Shown here piece after piece: positions 7,289 to 15,390 of a DNA stretch of 64,000 bases; the stretch's first letter is position 1, and every line of letters starts with the position of its first letter. Both the position numbers and the translations under genes were made by a program. The notes beneath the pieces are model-generated. The model ran no database searches. It was not told where the DNA came from and worked only from the letters and a program-made list of their open reading frames with translations. Source of the DNA: an uncultured Lachnospiraceae bacterium (lineage in GTDB: Bacteria > Bacillota > Clostridia > Lachnospirales > Lachnospiraceae); the NCBI GenBank assembly GCA_910586205.1, contig CAJUGD010000022.1, positions 1 through 64,000 on the forward strand, written 5' to 3'.

Positions 7289-8932
7289 TTACTCATCCAA
7301 ATCAAATATCTCAAAATCCTCTGTTTCTTTTATAGGAGACCTTTCCAAAGCTGCCGCCGTCTGGGCTGCTGCGGTCTGGGCTGCAGTAGGATTTCCTCCC
7401 GGCAAGGGAGATCTTTCTCCATTCCCCAAAGGCACCTGAACTGCGGGCCTGCTTCTGGTGACAGTCTGAGGCCTGCGGACAGGCTCCTTTACCACTCTCT
7501 CAATCTGAACCCTCTCTGCTTTGGCCACGCTTTGTCTCTGACGCTTCTCTGGTCCCTCTGGTTCTGCAGGCTCCGGCTGATAGGCATCCATGGAAAGTTC
7601 ATCCTCATACTCGTCATCGTAATCATCGTCATACCCGCTGTCCGGATCATCCTCCTCCCCCATCATATACCGTTCCTCTTTTGTCATTCCTTTTCCCGCA
7701 CCTCGATCCTTTGGTGCTTTTTCCTCTCCCCTGCGGGCTATCGGCCTTCCGAAGCTGTCCTGACTGCGTCTTGCCGCAATCAGCAGAATCAAAAGTACTA
7801 ATGACAGCAAAAGAAGCGCTGCTCCCACACCAAGAGAAATCCACTTCATCTTATTATAATCATCCACCAGCTCATTATACTTCTCGGCTGCTTCAAGAAC
7901 CTCCGGGTTAATCTTCTCCCCATCGTCAAAATACCGCTGAAGTGTCTTATCCTTCCGATCAAAACGGTAGAAATCCTTATCTCCGTTTTCATTCATTCCA
8001 TAGAATACACAATATGCCGGATCACCGTCACCCTCCGGAACCCATCCAATCACCTTGGCGTCTCCGATAGTGATCTCGCTTTCCTTCAGATTGTCCGGTA
8101 TCTGCATATCTGCCGGAAGACCGATGATCTGTACCTTTTTGGCTAAAGAATTAAGCTCTGCAAGCACTTGGGGCATTTCCTCGGGAACCGAGGCTTCACC
8201 GCCATTCTCCCCGCCTTCTACCTTATTGACAACAATGGTATAATTTTTTACTGTGGAACCGTCCTCTGCCGTCACCTTGCACAGAACGGTATTCTCTCCC
8301 GGCTGAAGGCCGGTATCGCCCTCTAAGGCCACTGTCGCCTTCTCATTGTTAGGAACCGCGCTAACAGTAAGACTCTCTGTATCCAGACCTACTGTCGCTC
8401 TGTAAGTATCAGTCGCCGGACTGAATGACGGATCCAAAGTGCCGGGAGAAATCTGTAAGGACTGCAGGGAAGCATCATCTGAAGATGTGGGAAGTCCCTG
8501 AATGGTAATGGCAGAAGATCCGGTCTTTACCTCTGCCAACACCTGTCCATTGTTGTCATAGCCTTCCCAATCACTGACCGTAATGGCAGCAGTGCCTGAC
8601 CGAAGGGCCTTAAACCGAAGCTCCGAAGCCACCTCCGTTGTGCCGGAACCGCCTCGTACCTGAAGAATCCCAATGTCTCCGCTGACATTGTCGCTTCCTC
8701 CCACATACTCCAGCATAGCGGTGTCATAATTCAGAGTCACCTTTGTGTCTCCTAAAGGCTGTCCGTCCGTTGAGCTGAATTTCATAGTTACGGTTACTTC
8801 CTGCCCCACCTGGGTCGAGGGGTCGGAAAATGAAATCCTTGCATTTGCCGCAAAGCTCTCAAATGCCATGACTGCTGTCAGCAACAGTGCTGCTGACAGC
8901 CTGCTGATGAAATTTTTTCCTTGTCTGCTCAT
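7289..8932 (-). CDS. Membrane-anchored surface protein with cohesin-like and cadherin-like beta-sandwich domains
   Basis: 547 residues; AGGAG is five bases before the ATG. A signal peptide of about 28 residues is followed by a cohesin-like domain (about 30-145, ARISFSDPSTQVGQEVTVTM onward) and a cadherin-like beta-sandwich repeat (about 155-240, SLQSLQISPGTLDPSF). After a linker domain comes one membrane helix (about 362-388), then a long cytoplasmic tail with an acidic patch (DDPDSGYDDDYDDEYEDE) and many Pro/Arg/Gln residues. It lies 72 bases downstream of a cell-wall hydrolase-like gene with the same beta-sandwich fold, suggesting envelope function. Binding partner unknown; no dockerin is seen in the window. 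Confidence 0.8.
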   Translation of the reverse strand: MSRQGKNFISRLSAALLLTAVMAFESFAANARISFSDPSTQVGQEVTVTMKFSSTDGQPLGDTKVTLNYDTAMLEYVGGSDNVSGDIGILQVRGGSGTTEVASELRFKALRSGTAAITVSDWEGYDNNGQVLAEVKTGSSAITIQGLPTSSDDASLQSLQISPGTLDPSFSPATDTYRATVGLDTESLTVSAVPNNEKATVALEGDTGLQPGENTVLCKVTAEDGSTVKNYTIVVNKVEGGENGGEASVPEEMPQVLAELNSLAKKVQIIGLPADMQIPDNLKESEITIGDAKVIGWVPEGDGDPAYCVFYGMNENGDKDFYRFDRKDKTLQRYFDDGEKINPEVLEAAEKYNELVDDYNKMKWISLGVGAALLLLSLVLLILLIAARRSQDSFGRPIARRGEEKAPKDRGAGKGMTKEERYMMGEEDDPDSGYDDDYDDEYEDELSMDAYQPEPAEPEGPEKRQRQSVAKAERVQIERVVKEPVRRPQTVTRSRPAVQVPLGNGERSPLPGGNPTAAQTAAAQTAAALERSPIKETEDFEIFDLDE

Positions 8933-9004
8933 AATCTCTCCTGACTCTCTGCTCTTTTTACAGCATTTCAGGTATATCCTGAAATACCGCCTTTTTATAA
9001 TCCT

Positions 9005-11308
9005 TTACGGGTTGATCACAATCACATTGCTTCCGCCCGGCGTGGGGGCGGTGTTTGTCTGTCCGCCCGATGTAGGAGCAGCATTTGTTTGTCCCCCTGG
9101 ACTGCCGCTTGTACCCGGACCTGAAATAACGGGAGACTGCCCGCTTCCTCCCGGACTATAGCTGGTATTGCCGCCTGGTACGGATCCCCCTCCCTGCCTG
9201 ACAATATGAAGCACATACTCTCTCTCCGTACCGTTCTGCGCTTTTACCCGCACCCGGATTTCATTGTTCCCTGAAGAAAGCTGAAAGCTCCCTGTTCCGC
9301 TGACTGCAGCCTTGCTGTCAATAGCAGAAGCATGAACCGAGATCACACTTACCGAGTCATTCACAATCAGGTTGTAAGAATAGATATCCCGGTTAAAGGT
9401 AGGCGTAAGGGCAAAACCATCTACCCCCAAACTGCTCAGCTTGTTGTTGGGACTTCCGTCCCCGGTAGGCTTTGGACACGGTTCTTGCGGCATATTGTTA
9501 TATACCGGGATCCGGAAACGGAGAGGCATAGATTTGATCCTGTCGGAAAAGCTCTCGGCAAAAATGGATGCCTCTGAAGCTGCCCCGTCTACATTGGTCA
9601 TGTACTGGTGCTTGTACAGATTACTTCCCTGTACATTATACTTTTTTAAGTAAAAGGTATCCTGCCCGCCCCGAACATAGTTCTCCCCGTAAAACTGAGC
9701 GCCGCCGATGATGGATTTCTCCGGTGTATTCCATGGTCTCCCATAACTGCCGGACTGAGAGGCATACCACAATCCCCTCTCTACTGCCCCCATACCGTCA
9801 GCAGCATAAGCTCCCACATTAAAATAGTTATAATAGCCTGGATAAGAGGCATTTGTCCCGGAAATCGAATTGCCCTTTCCGTTAGAACCCTGTTCCTGAA
9901 TAATCATGGCAGTAAGCACATAGGGATTTACCCCGGAAATCTCTGCTGCCTTCATAATCACATCCACATAAGAGACTGTACCGCCTGCTCCGCTATTATT
10001 CTGCCCGGAAGAAGAATGATCCGGCGAAGATGACGTACCGCCCGGTGTCACGGTAGGGGAAGATGAGGTTCCCCCGGAAAAGTTCCCTCCTGGTGTCACA
10101 GTGGGGGAAGATGAGGTTCCTCCGGAAGTGTTCCCCCCTGGCGTCACGACCGGGGAAGATGAGGTTCCCCCGGAAAAGTTCCCTCCCGGCGTCACAACAG
10201 GTGATGGAGAGGTGCCGCCCGATCCATTTCCCCCAGGTGATGGAGAGGTACCGCCTGCGCTTCCTCCCTCTCCTGGTTTCACTCCCACCCGCACTGTGGC
10301 GGCCACTTTAGGGGCGTCATGCCGGCTGATAGAAGCCGAGGGTCCCTGAAGCTTTACCTCTTGGCTTCCGGATGCTCCCGGACTTGCGTTGGTTCCATTG
10401 GGAGAGCCGCCCGATACACCGGGACCGCTGCCTGTGCTGGAAGTGCCTGGTGACACTACCACACCGGATCCTCCGGGACCATAATTGCTGTTTCCGTTTC
10501 CCGGCTGCATGGATGTATTGTTTCCCGTATTACTCCAGGTTCCTCCGCCTGTGGTATTGTCCTCCAAAAAAGTTCCTTTCACCAAATTCTGCAGACCTTC
10601 TCTTGTCTGGACAGAAGCATCATACTTATGGTTCATAAACTGGAACACATACACGTCATCCAGAAAATTCCTGGGATCCATATAATAACGGATAATGTCT
10701 TCTGATGCGGCTACCCAGGCGCTTCCGTCAAAGCCAGTCCAGGTACCGGTATCCCAATTATAAGCCCCATCTGCCATGGACTTATGGGAAGAAATGCTGT
10801 TTTTATGGATCAGGCTTCTGGGAATTATACTTTCATTCTGAATCACTGTGTTCCAGTCCAATCCTGTCTGCTGCGCCTCAAACACCCAATTCGGATATTG
10901 GGCATGAAGCTGTCTTAAGCCAGGCTTATAGCTTTCCGGAAAACCTTGGGACGACAAAAATGCTTCAAAATTAGAATCCTGATTATAAGTAACCGGAAAA
11001 CGTATGTAAGTACCCAGCACATATCCTGTACTTCCATTACTCAGGCGGATCTGATACCATAGCTTTCCGTCACTGCCTGTCGTCTCATTGATCACAGTCA
11101 CAGAAGCTCCCTTCGAGAGATTTGTCACTCTTGAGTAGGAAGTGCCGGGACCACTGCGGACATTTAAAGAGGATGCATTAATCGTAGCCTGACGCGCCGT
11201 ATAGCCATAGACGCGGCTTAATGATGCCGGCATAACAAAAGGTGCATGGATGCTGAGCACAAGTGCCAGAAAAACCGCAATCCTTTTTTTCCATAATTGT
11301 CGTTTCAT
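9005..11308 (-). CDS. Secreted SH3-domain N-acetylglucosaminidase-like protein
   Basis: 767 residues; GGAG is seven bases before the ATG. Order: signal peptide (about 1-36), bacterial SH3 domain (about 40-105, SSLNVRSGPGTSYSRV), a conserved wall-binding or hydrolase-associated region (about 110-250), and a Gly/Ser/Thr/Pro linker with 16-residue repeats (about 345-425). A glucosaminidase-type domain follows (about 440-600; AMIIQEQGSNGKG and the YFNVGAY motif), then a cadherin-like beta-sandwich (about 630-715) and a Gly/Pro-rich tail. The family cleaves N-acetylglucosaminyl bonds in peptidoglycan. A strong promoter lies upstream, and the gene is probably co-transcribed with the cohesin-like gene. 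Confidence 0.85.
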   Translation of the reverse strand: MKRQLWKKRIAVFLALVLSIHAPFVMPASLSRVYGYTARQATINASSLNVRSGPGTSYSRVTNLSKGASVTVINETTGSDGKLWYQIRLSNGSTGYVLGTYIRFPVTYNQDSNFEAFLSSQGFPESYKPGLRQLHAQYPNWVFEAQQTGLDWNTVIQNESIIPRSLIHKNSISSHKSMADGAYNWDTGTWTGFDGSAWVAASEDIIRYYMDPRNFLDDVYVFQFMNHKYDASVQTREGLQNLVKGTFLEDNTTGGGTWSNTGNNTSMQPGNGNSNYGPGGSGVVVSPGTSSTGSGPGVSGGSPNGTNASPGASGSQEVKLQGPSASISRHDAPKVAATVRVGVKPGEGGSAGGTSPSPGGNGSGGTSPSPVVTPGGNFSGGTSSSPVVTPGGNTSGGTSSSPTVTPGGNFSGGTSSSPTVTPGGTSSSPDHSSSGQNNSGAGGTVSYVDVIMKAAEISGVNPYVLTAMIIQEQGSNGKGNSISGTNASYPGYYNYFNVGAYAADGMGAVERGLWYASQSGSYGRPWNTPEKSIIGGAQFYGENYVRGGQDTFYLKKYNVQGSNLYKHQYMTNVDGAASEASIFAESFSDRIKSMPLRFRIPVYNNMPQEPCPKPTGDGSPNNKLSSLGVDGFALTPTFNRDIYSYNLIVNDSVSVISVHASAIDSKAAVSGTGSFQLSSGNNEIRVRVKAQNGTEREYVLHIVRQGGGSVPGGNTSYSPGGSGQSPVISGPGTSGSPGGQTNAAPTSGGQTNTAPTPGGSNVIVINP
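10041..10232 (-). repeat. Four tandem 48-bp in-frame repeats in the linker of the glucosaminidase-like gene
   Basis: Units begin at 10041, 10089, 10137 and 10185, each exactly 48 bp, with a decayed fifth unit after 10233. Each encodes 16 residues like SGGTSSSPTVTPGGNF. The unit preserves the frame, so copy number can vary without breaking the protein. Confidence 0.9.
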
Positions 11309-11348
11309 CTATATTCTCCAATAATTTTCCTTTTATGACAATATCCCT

Positions 11349-11378
11349 ATTATAATGATAAACGATAGGAAATGTCAA
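11349..11378 (-). promoter_or_regulatory. Sigma-A promoter of the glucosaminidase-like gene
   Basis: Minus-strand TTGACA (11373-11378), 18-base spacer, TATAAT (11349-11354), about 40 bases before the start codon. Confidence 0.85.
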
Positions 11379-11479
11379 CTAAATCTCAAAAAAGTTCACA
11401 CTTATGGAATAATTTGTAAGAAAGTATTAAAAAAGGATGGGAGAAAACCGCAGATAAAACGGGCCTTTCGGTTCCATGG

Positions 11480-11530
11480 AAAAAGACGAATAAGAAGCTG
11501 CCTTGTGCTTGCACATAAGCAGCTTCTTAT
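11480..11530 (-). terminator. Terminator of the decarboxylase operon
   Basis: ATAAGAAGCTGC (11490-11501) and GCAGCTTCTTAT (11519-11530) form a perfect 12-pair stem, with an inner TGTGC/GCACA helix. Minus-strand TTCGTCTTTTTCC follows. It lies 36 bases after the oadA stop. Confidence 0.85.
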
Positions 11531-11566
11531 CCATCCTTTTTACACTTCTTTTCGCTTTCGCGGATA

Positions 11567-12976
11567 TTATACCGGATATGCCTTGCTGTTGGTGTCTGCC
11601 ACAGACGAATCTACCTTGGTCTGCTGTGCCTCCCGGTATTTAAAGAACTCCTCTGCTACCTTGGGGAACAAAGCATAGGACAGCACATCCTCATCCTGCT
11701 GTTTCCAACGGGCACATTCTTTCTCAAACTGAGGAAGCTGGGGCGGGATCAGATCCGCGGGACGGCAGGTAATCGGCGTCTCCTCTCCGATAATCTTCTT
11801 CTGAACCTCCGGATTAAAGGGCTTTACGGTCTGTCCGAACTCACCTAACATAATCTTTTTAGACTCCTTCGGCACCATCTTATACCGCTCTCCGGCAATT
11901 ACGTTCATAACAGCCTGAGTACCTACAATCTGAGAGGACGGAGTTACAAGAGGCGGCTCGCCGAAGTCTTTCCGCACCCGCGGAATCTCCTCCAGCACCT
12001 CACGGTACTTATCTTCCTTGCCGGCTTCCTTTAACTGGGAAACCAGGTTAGAAAGCATACCGCCCGGCACCTGATACTGTAAAGTCTTAATATTTACGCC
12101 CAATACTTTTGGATTTAAAAGACCGCTCTTTAATACTTCTTCACGGATCGGTGTAAAGTAATCTGCTATCTCAGCCAGTTTCACCTGGTCAAGTCCCGTA
12201 TCATAGGCAGTTCCCCGGAAGGTCTCCACCATCACCTCCGTTGCCGGCTGGCTGGTTCCCAATGCCAGCGGGGACATAGCTGTATCAATAATATCACAGC
12301 CAGACTCTACTGCTTTTAAGTAAGTCATGGAAGCCACGCCAGAGGTATAGTGGGTATGCAGATCAATGGGCAGCTTTGTAGATTCCTTTAAGGCTGCCAC
12401 CAGCTCCTGAGCCGCATAGGGCGTCAGAAGGCCGGCCATGTCCTTGATGCAGATAGAATCTGCGCCCATATCCTCGATCCTCTTGGCAATATCTTTCCAA
12501 TAATCCATGGTATAAGCATCACCCAAGGTATAACACAGCGCGATTTGGGCATGTGCCTTCTCTTTGTTGGCGGCTGTCACGGCAGTCTGCAGGTTGCGCA
12601 GATCATTCAAACAGTCAAATATACGAATAATGTCAATTCCATTGGCCACAGACTTCTGAACAAAATATTCCACCACATCATCTGCATAGTGGTTGTAACC
12701 CAAAATGTTCTGGCCGCGGAACAGCATCTGCAGCTTTGTGTTCTTAAAGCCTGCCTTCAGCTTGCGCAGACGCTCCCACGGATCTTCCTTTAAGAAACGG
12801 AGAGATGCGTCAAAAGTAGCGCCTCCCCAGCACTCTACTGCATAATAGCCGATTTTGTCCATCTTGTCGATGATGGGCAGCATCTGCTCGGTACTCATTC
12901 TTGTAGCGATCAAGGACTGGTGCGCGTCACGGAGGACGGTTTCCACGATCTTAACCGGCTTCTTTTCTATTGCCAT
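11567..12976 (-). CDS. oadA: Oxaloacetate decarboxylase alpha / transcarboxylase 5S-type carboxyltransferase subunit
   Basis: 469 residues from the second ATG, nine bases after AGGAGG; an ATG at 12982 is only three bases away. This is a pyruvate/oxaloacetate carboxyltransferase TIM barrel with metal and substrate motifs VETVLRDAHQSL near the N-terminus, FDCLND, the lysine loop CIKDMAGLL and the HTHYTSG histidines. It transfers carboxyl groups between biotin and an oxo-acid. The usual C-terminal biotin domain is missing; a separate biotin carrier is encoded upstream. As last gene after mmdA, oadG, the carrier and oadB, it may let one carrier serve both a CoA-ester carboxyltransferase and an oxo-acid carboxyltransferase. 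Confidence 0.92.
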   Translation of the reverse strand: MAIEKKPVKIVETVLRDAHQSLIATRMSTEQMLPIIDKMDKIGYYAVECWGGATFDASLRFLKEDPWERLRKLKAGFKNTKLQMLFRGQNILGYNHYADDVVEYFVQKSVANGIDIIRIFDCLNDLRNLQTAVTAANKEKAHAQIALCYTLGDAYTMDYWKDIAKRIEDMGADSICIKDMAGLLTPYAAQELVAALKESTKLPIDLHTHYTSGVASMTYLKAVESGCDIIDTAMSPLALGTSQPATEVMVETFRGTAYDTGLDQVKLAEIADYFTPIREEVLKSGLLNPKVLGVNIKTLQYQVPGGMLSNLVSQLKEAGKEDKYREVLEEIPRVRKDFGEPPLVTPSSQIVGTQAVMNVIAGERYKMVPKESKKIMLGEFGQTVKPFNPEVQKKIIGEETPITCRPADLIPPQLPQFEKECARWKQQDEDVLSYALFPKVAEEFFKYREAQQTKVDSSVADTNSKAYPV

Positions 12977-13015
12977 TTTCATTTACCTCCTAATGAAATT
13001 CAACCTTTATCTGAT

Positions 13016-14164
13016 TTACACGCCAAAGATTGCCATAAAAGTACCTGCCGCCACTGCAGTACCGATTACGCCGGCCACATTGGGACCCATGGCATGCATC
13101 AGCAGGAAGTTGGTGGGATCCGCCTCTGCGCCTACCTTCTGAGACACACGGGCCGCCATAGGCACTGCAGATACGCCTGCAGAACCGATCAGCGGATTCA
13201 CCTTGCCGCCGGTAAGCTTACACATAATCTTTCCAAAGCATACTCCTGCAGCCGTACCGAAAGCAAATGCAATCAGACCCAAAGCCACGATCTGCAGGGT
13301 CGTAAGCTTTAAAAATGCCTCGGCGCTGGTGCTGGCTCCTACGGAGGTACCAAGCAAAATCACTACGATGTACATCAAAGCATTGCTTGCAGTCTCCTGA
13401 AGCTGCTTTACCACTCCGGATTCCCTGAAAAGGTTTCCCAGCATCAGCATGCCTACAAGGGGAGCCGTGGTCGGCAGAATCAGACAGACTACGATGGTAA
13501 CAATAATCGGGAACAGGATCTTCTCCAGTTTAGACACCGGACGAAGCTGCTCCATCTTGATCTTGCGCTCCTGCTCTGTGGTCATCAGCTTCATGATAGG
13601 AGGCTGAATGATGGGAACCAGAGCCATATAGGAGTATGCTGCCACCGCGATGGGGCCCATAAATTCCTTCTGGCCCAGCTTTCCTGCCAGGAAGATGGAG
13701 GTAGGGCCGTCTGCGCCGCCGATAATGGAAATGGCAGCAGCAGCTTTATCATTAAAGCCCATAAAGATTGCCATAAAATACGCGGCATAAATACCAAACT
13801 GGGCAGCAGCGCCCAAAAGAAAGCTCTTGGGGTTGGAGATAAGAGGACCAAAGTCCGTCATGGCGCCTACACCCATAAAGATCAGAGACGGCAAAATACT
13901 CCACTCGTCTAACAGGAAGAAATAATGAAGCAGTCCGCCCACACCATTTGACATATCTTCAGGCTTTGCCATAATATCCGGATAGATATTGACAAGCAGC
14001 ATACCGAATGCAATCGGAACCAAAAGAAGCGGTTCAAACCCAAAACGGATGGCAAGCAGCAAAAATATCAGCGCCACACCGATCATCGCGAAGTTTCCGA
14101 AGGTAAGGTTGCAAAATGCTGTCTGCTGAAGAAGATTAGACATTGTCGTTGCAATATAATCCAT
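13016..14164 (-). CDS. oadB: Sodium-translocating decarboxylase beta subunit
   Basis: 382 residues with about nine to eleven hydrophobic helices and the signature IIGGADGPTSIF, whose aspartate is the known Na+-coupling residue of the family. The protein decarboxylates carboxybiotin and exports Na+. It lies 42 bases after the biotin carrier gene and 39 bases before oadA. The sequence does not show whether the physiological donor is methylmalonyl-CoA, oxaloacetate or both. Confidence 0.95.
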   Translation of the reverse strand: MDYIATTMSNLLQQTAFCNLTFGNFAMIGVALIFLLLAIRFGFEPLLLVPIAFGMLLVNIYPDIMAKPEDMSNGVGGLLHYFFLLDEWSILPSLIFMGVGAMTDFGPLISNPKSFLLGAAAQFGIYAAYFMAIFMGFNDKAAAAISIIGGADGPTSIFLAGKLGQKEFMGPIAVAAYSYMALVPIIQPPIMKLMTTEQERKIKMEQLRPVSKLEKILFPIIVTIVVCLILPTTAPLVGMLMLGNLFRESGVVKQLQETASNALMYIVVILLGTSVGASTSAEAFLKLTTLQIVALGLIAFAFGTAAGVCFGKIMCKLTGGKVNPLIGSAGVSAVPMAARVSQKVGAEADPTNFLLMHAMGPNVAGVIGTAVAAGTFMAIFGV

Positions 14165-14206
14165 TTTAATCCCTCCATGTGGAATTTGTGTTTTCTATTC
14201 AGCAGA

Positions 14207-14578
14207 TTAGTTCATGGTAGCAAGAGCTGCGCCCGGCTCTACGGAATCTCCCACCGCAACATTGATGGTAGCAATGGTTCCGTCCTGGGGAGCCACAATA
14301 TCGTTCTCCATCTTCATAGCCTCTAAGACCATGATCACGTCTCCCTTCTTTACGGCCTGGCCGGCACTTGCCTTCACGGCAAGAATCTTGCCCGGCATGG
14401 GAGCGCTCACTGCCACTGCGCCCTGGGCGCCTGCAGGGGCTGCTGCCTTGGGGGCTGCTTTCGGAGCGGCCTTGGGAGCTGCCTTTGGTGCTGCGGCTGC
14501 CGGAGCGCCGGTGGAAGCGCCTTCTTCTACGGTTACATCATAAACATTGCCATTGACTGTAATTGTATAATTCTTCAT
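14207..14578 (-). CDS. Biotin carboxyl carrier protein of the Na+-pumping decarboxylase
   Basis: 123 residues. ATG at 14578 is chosen with AGGAGG nine bases upstream over a TTG two codons earlier. An N-terminal MKNYTITVNGNVYDVTV strand is followed by an Ala/Pro/Lys linker with repeated APKA units (about residues 28-50). The biotinyl domain carries EAMKMEND, whose lysine is the biotinylation site. It shuttles the carboxyl group between the cytoplasmic transferases and the OadB membrane subunit. It corresponds to the gamma subunit of methylmalonyl-CoA decarboxylase, or the 1.3S subunit of transcarboxylase. Confidence 0.95.
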   Translation of the reverse strand: MKNYTITVNGNVYDVTVEEGASTGAPAAAAPKAAPKAAPKAAPKAAAPAGAQGAVAVSAPMPGKILAVKASAGQAVKKGDVIMVLEAMKMENDIVAPQDGTIATINVAVGDSVEPGAALATMN

Positions 14579-14599
14579 GATCAAAATCCTCCTGTTTAT

Positions 14600-15373
14600 T
14601 TATGCTCTTTTCCATTTTGCTCCGGGCGCACGCTTGATGGAACGAACCACCAGCCCGTCAGCAGATGTGTTGTCAAATGCTGCAATCGCTGCGGTGATCA
14701 CTGCCACCAGCTCCAGATCATCAACCAGTTCTTCCTCCTGTACCATGGCTGCAGGAGCAGGCGTGGGTGCGGGCGTAGCAGGAGCAGGAGCAGCAAGTTT
14801 CTTTTTATTTTCAAAAGCATTAATATACTTAAAGCAGCTAATCAGCAGACTGATAAAAATCAGCACCAGGAATACGATTCCCATGCCCATAAGTGTATTC
14901 ATGCCGGCCTTTCCCAGCTTCTCTCCAGTGGTATACTCCGGGGTGAAGGAAAAGGTTGTGGGAGAAATGCCTATCGGGTTCTCATAATCCTCCTCATAAA
15001 AGCCCTTAAATTCTCCCTTTCTGTTGGCAAACTGCACGGTAAGGACACATTCATATCCGCCGTCTTCCGTCTGCGTCACCCTGCTCTCAGACACCTCTTT
15101 GGCTTCTCCCGTATCCTGCATCACGCTTTTCCAGGAAGAAAGCCCGTCTGCCATTGCCGTGTTCTTTTCCTTAAGAGCCCTTGCTTCTTTTTCCTCGATT
15201 ACATCTTCTCCAACACTGGTGATCTCCGCCATGTTGATTACTGTCAATCGAGTAATCTCATCTGCAATCTCCCCCTGAAGGGCCTCTGGCTCTGCAGCCG
15301 TACATGCTGACAGGGCAAGCAGGCAAAACACCAGACATACCATTAACCATAACCGTCTCATATTCTGTTTCAT
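14600..15373 (-). CDS. OadG-family membrane subunit with an N-terminal lipoprotein-like extension
   Basis: 257 residues from the ATG at 15373, seven bases after GAGGTGA; a GTG at 15379 lies too close to that site. The C-terminal half holds the typical small subunit: one membrane helix (GMGIVFLVLIFISLLISCF), then a Pro/Ala-rich cytoplasmic tail. The N-terminal half is an extra exported domain with a signal peptide ending in the lipobox LSAC, so the protein may be lipidated and span the membrane once. Classical OadG is only about 80 residues, making this an extended form. It presumably anchors the complex. Confidence 0.82.
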   Translation of the reverse strand: MKQNMRRLWLMVCLVFCLLALSACTAAEPEALQGEIADEITRLTVINMAEITSVGEDVIEEKEARALKEKNTAMADGLSSWKSVMQDTGEAKEVSESRVTQTEDGGYECVLTVQFANRKGEFKGFYEEDYENPIGISPTTFSFTPEYTTGEKLGKAGMNTLMGMGIVFLVLIFISLLISCFKYINAFENKKKLAAPAPATPAPTPAPAAMVQEEELVDDLELVAVITAAIAAFDNTSADGLVVRSIKRAPGAKWKRA

Positions 15374-15390
15374 ATACACGTCACCTCATT

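Noticed and set aside
10041..10232. CRISPR-like array
   Set aside because: The repeats are contiguous 48-bp coding units without spacers.
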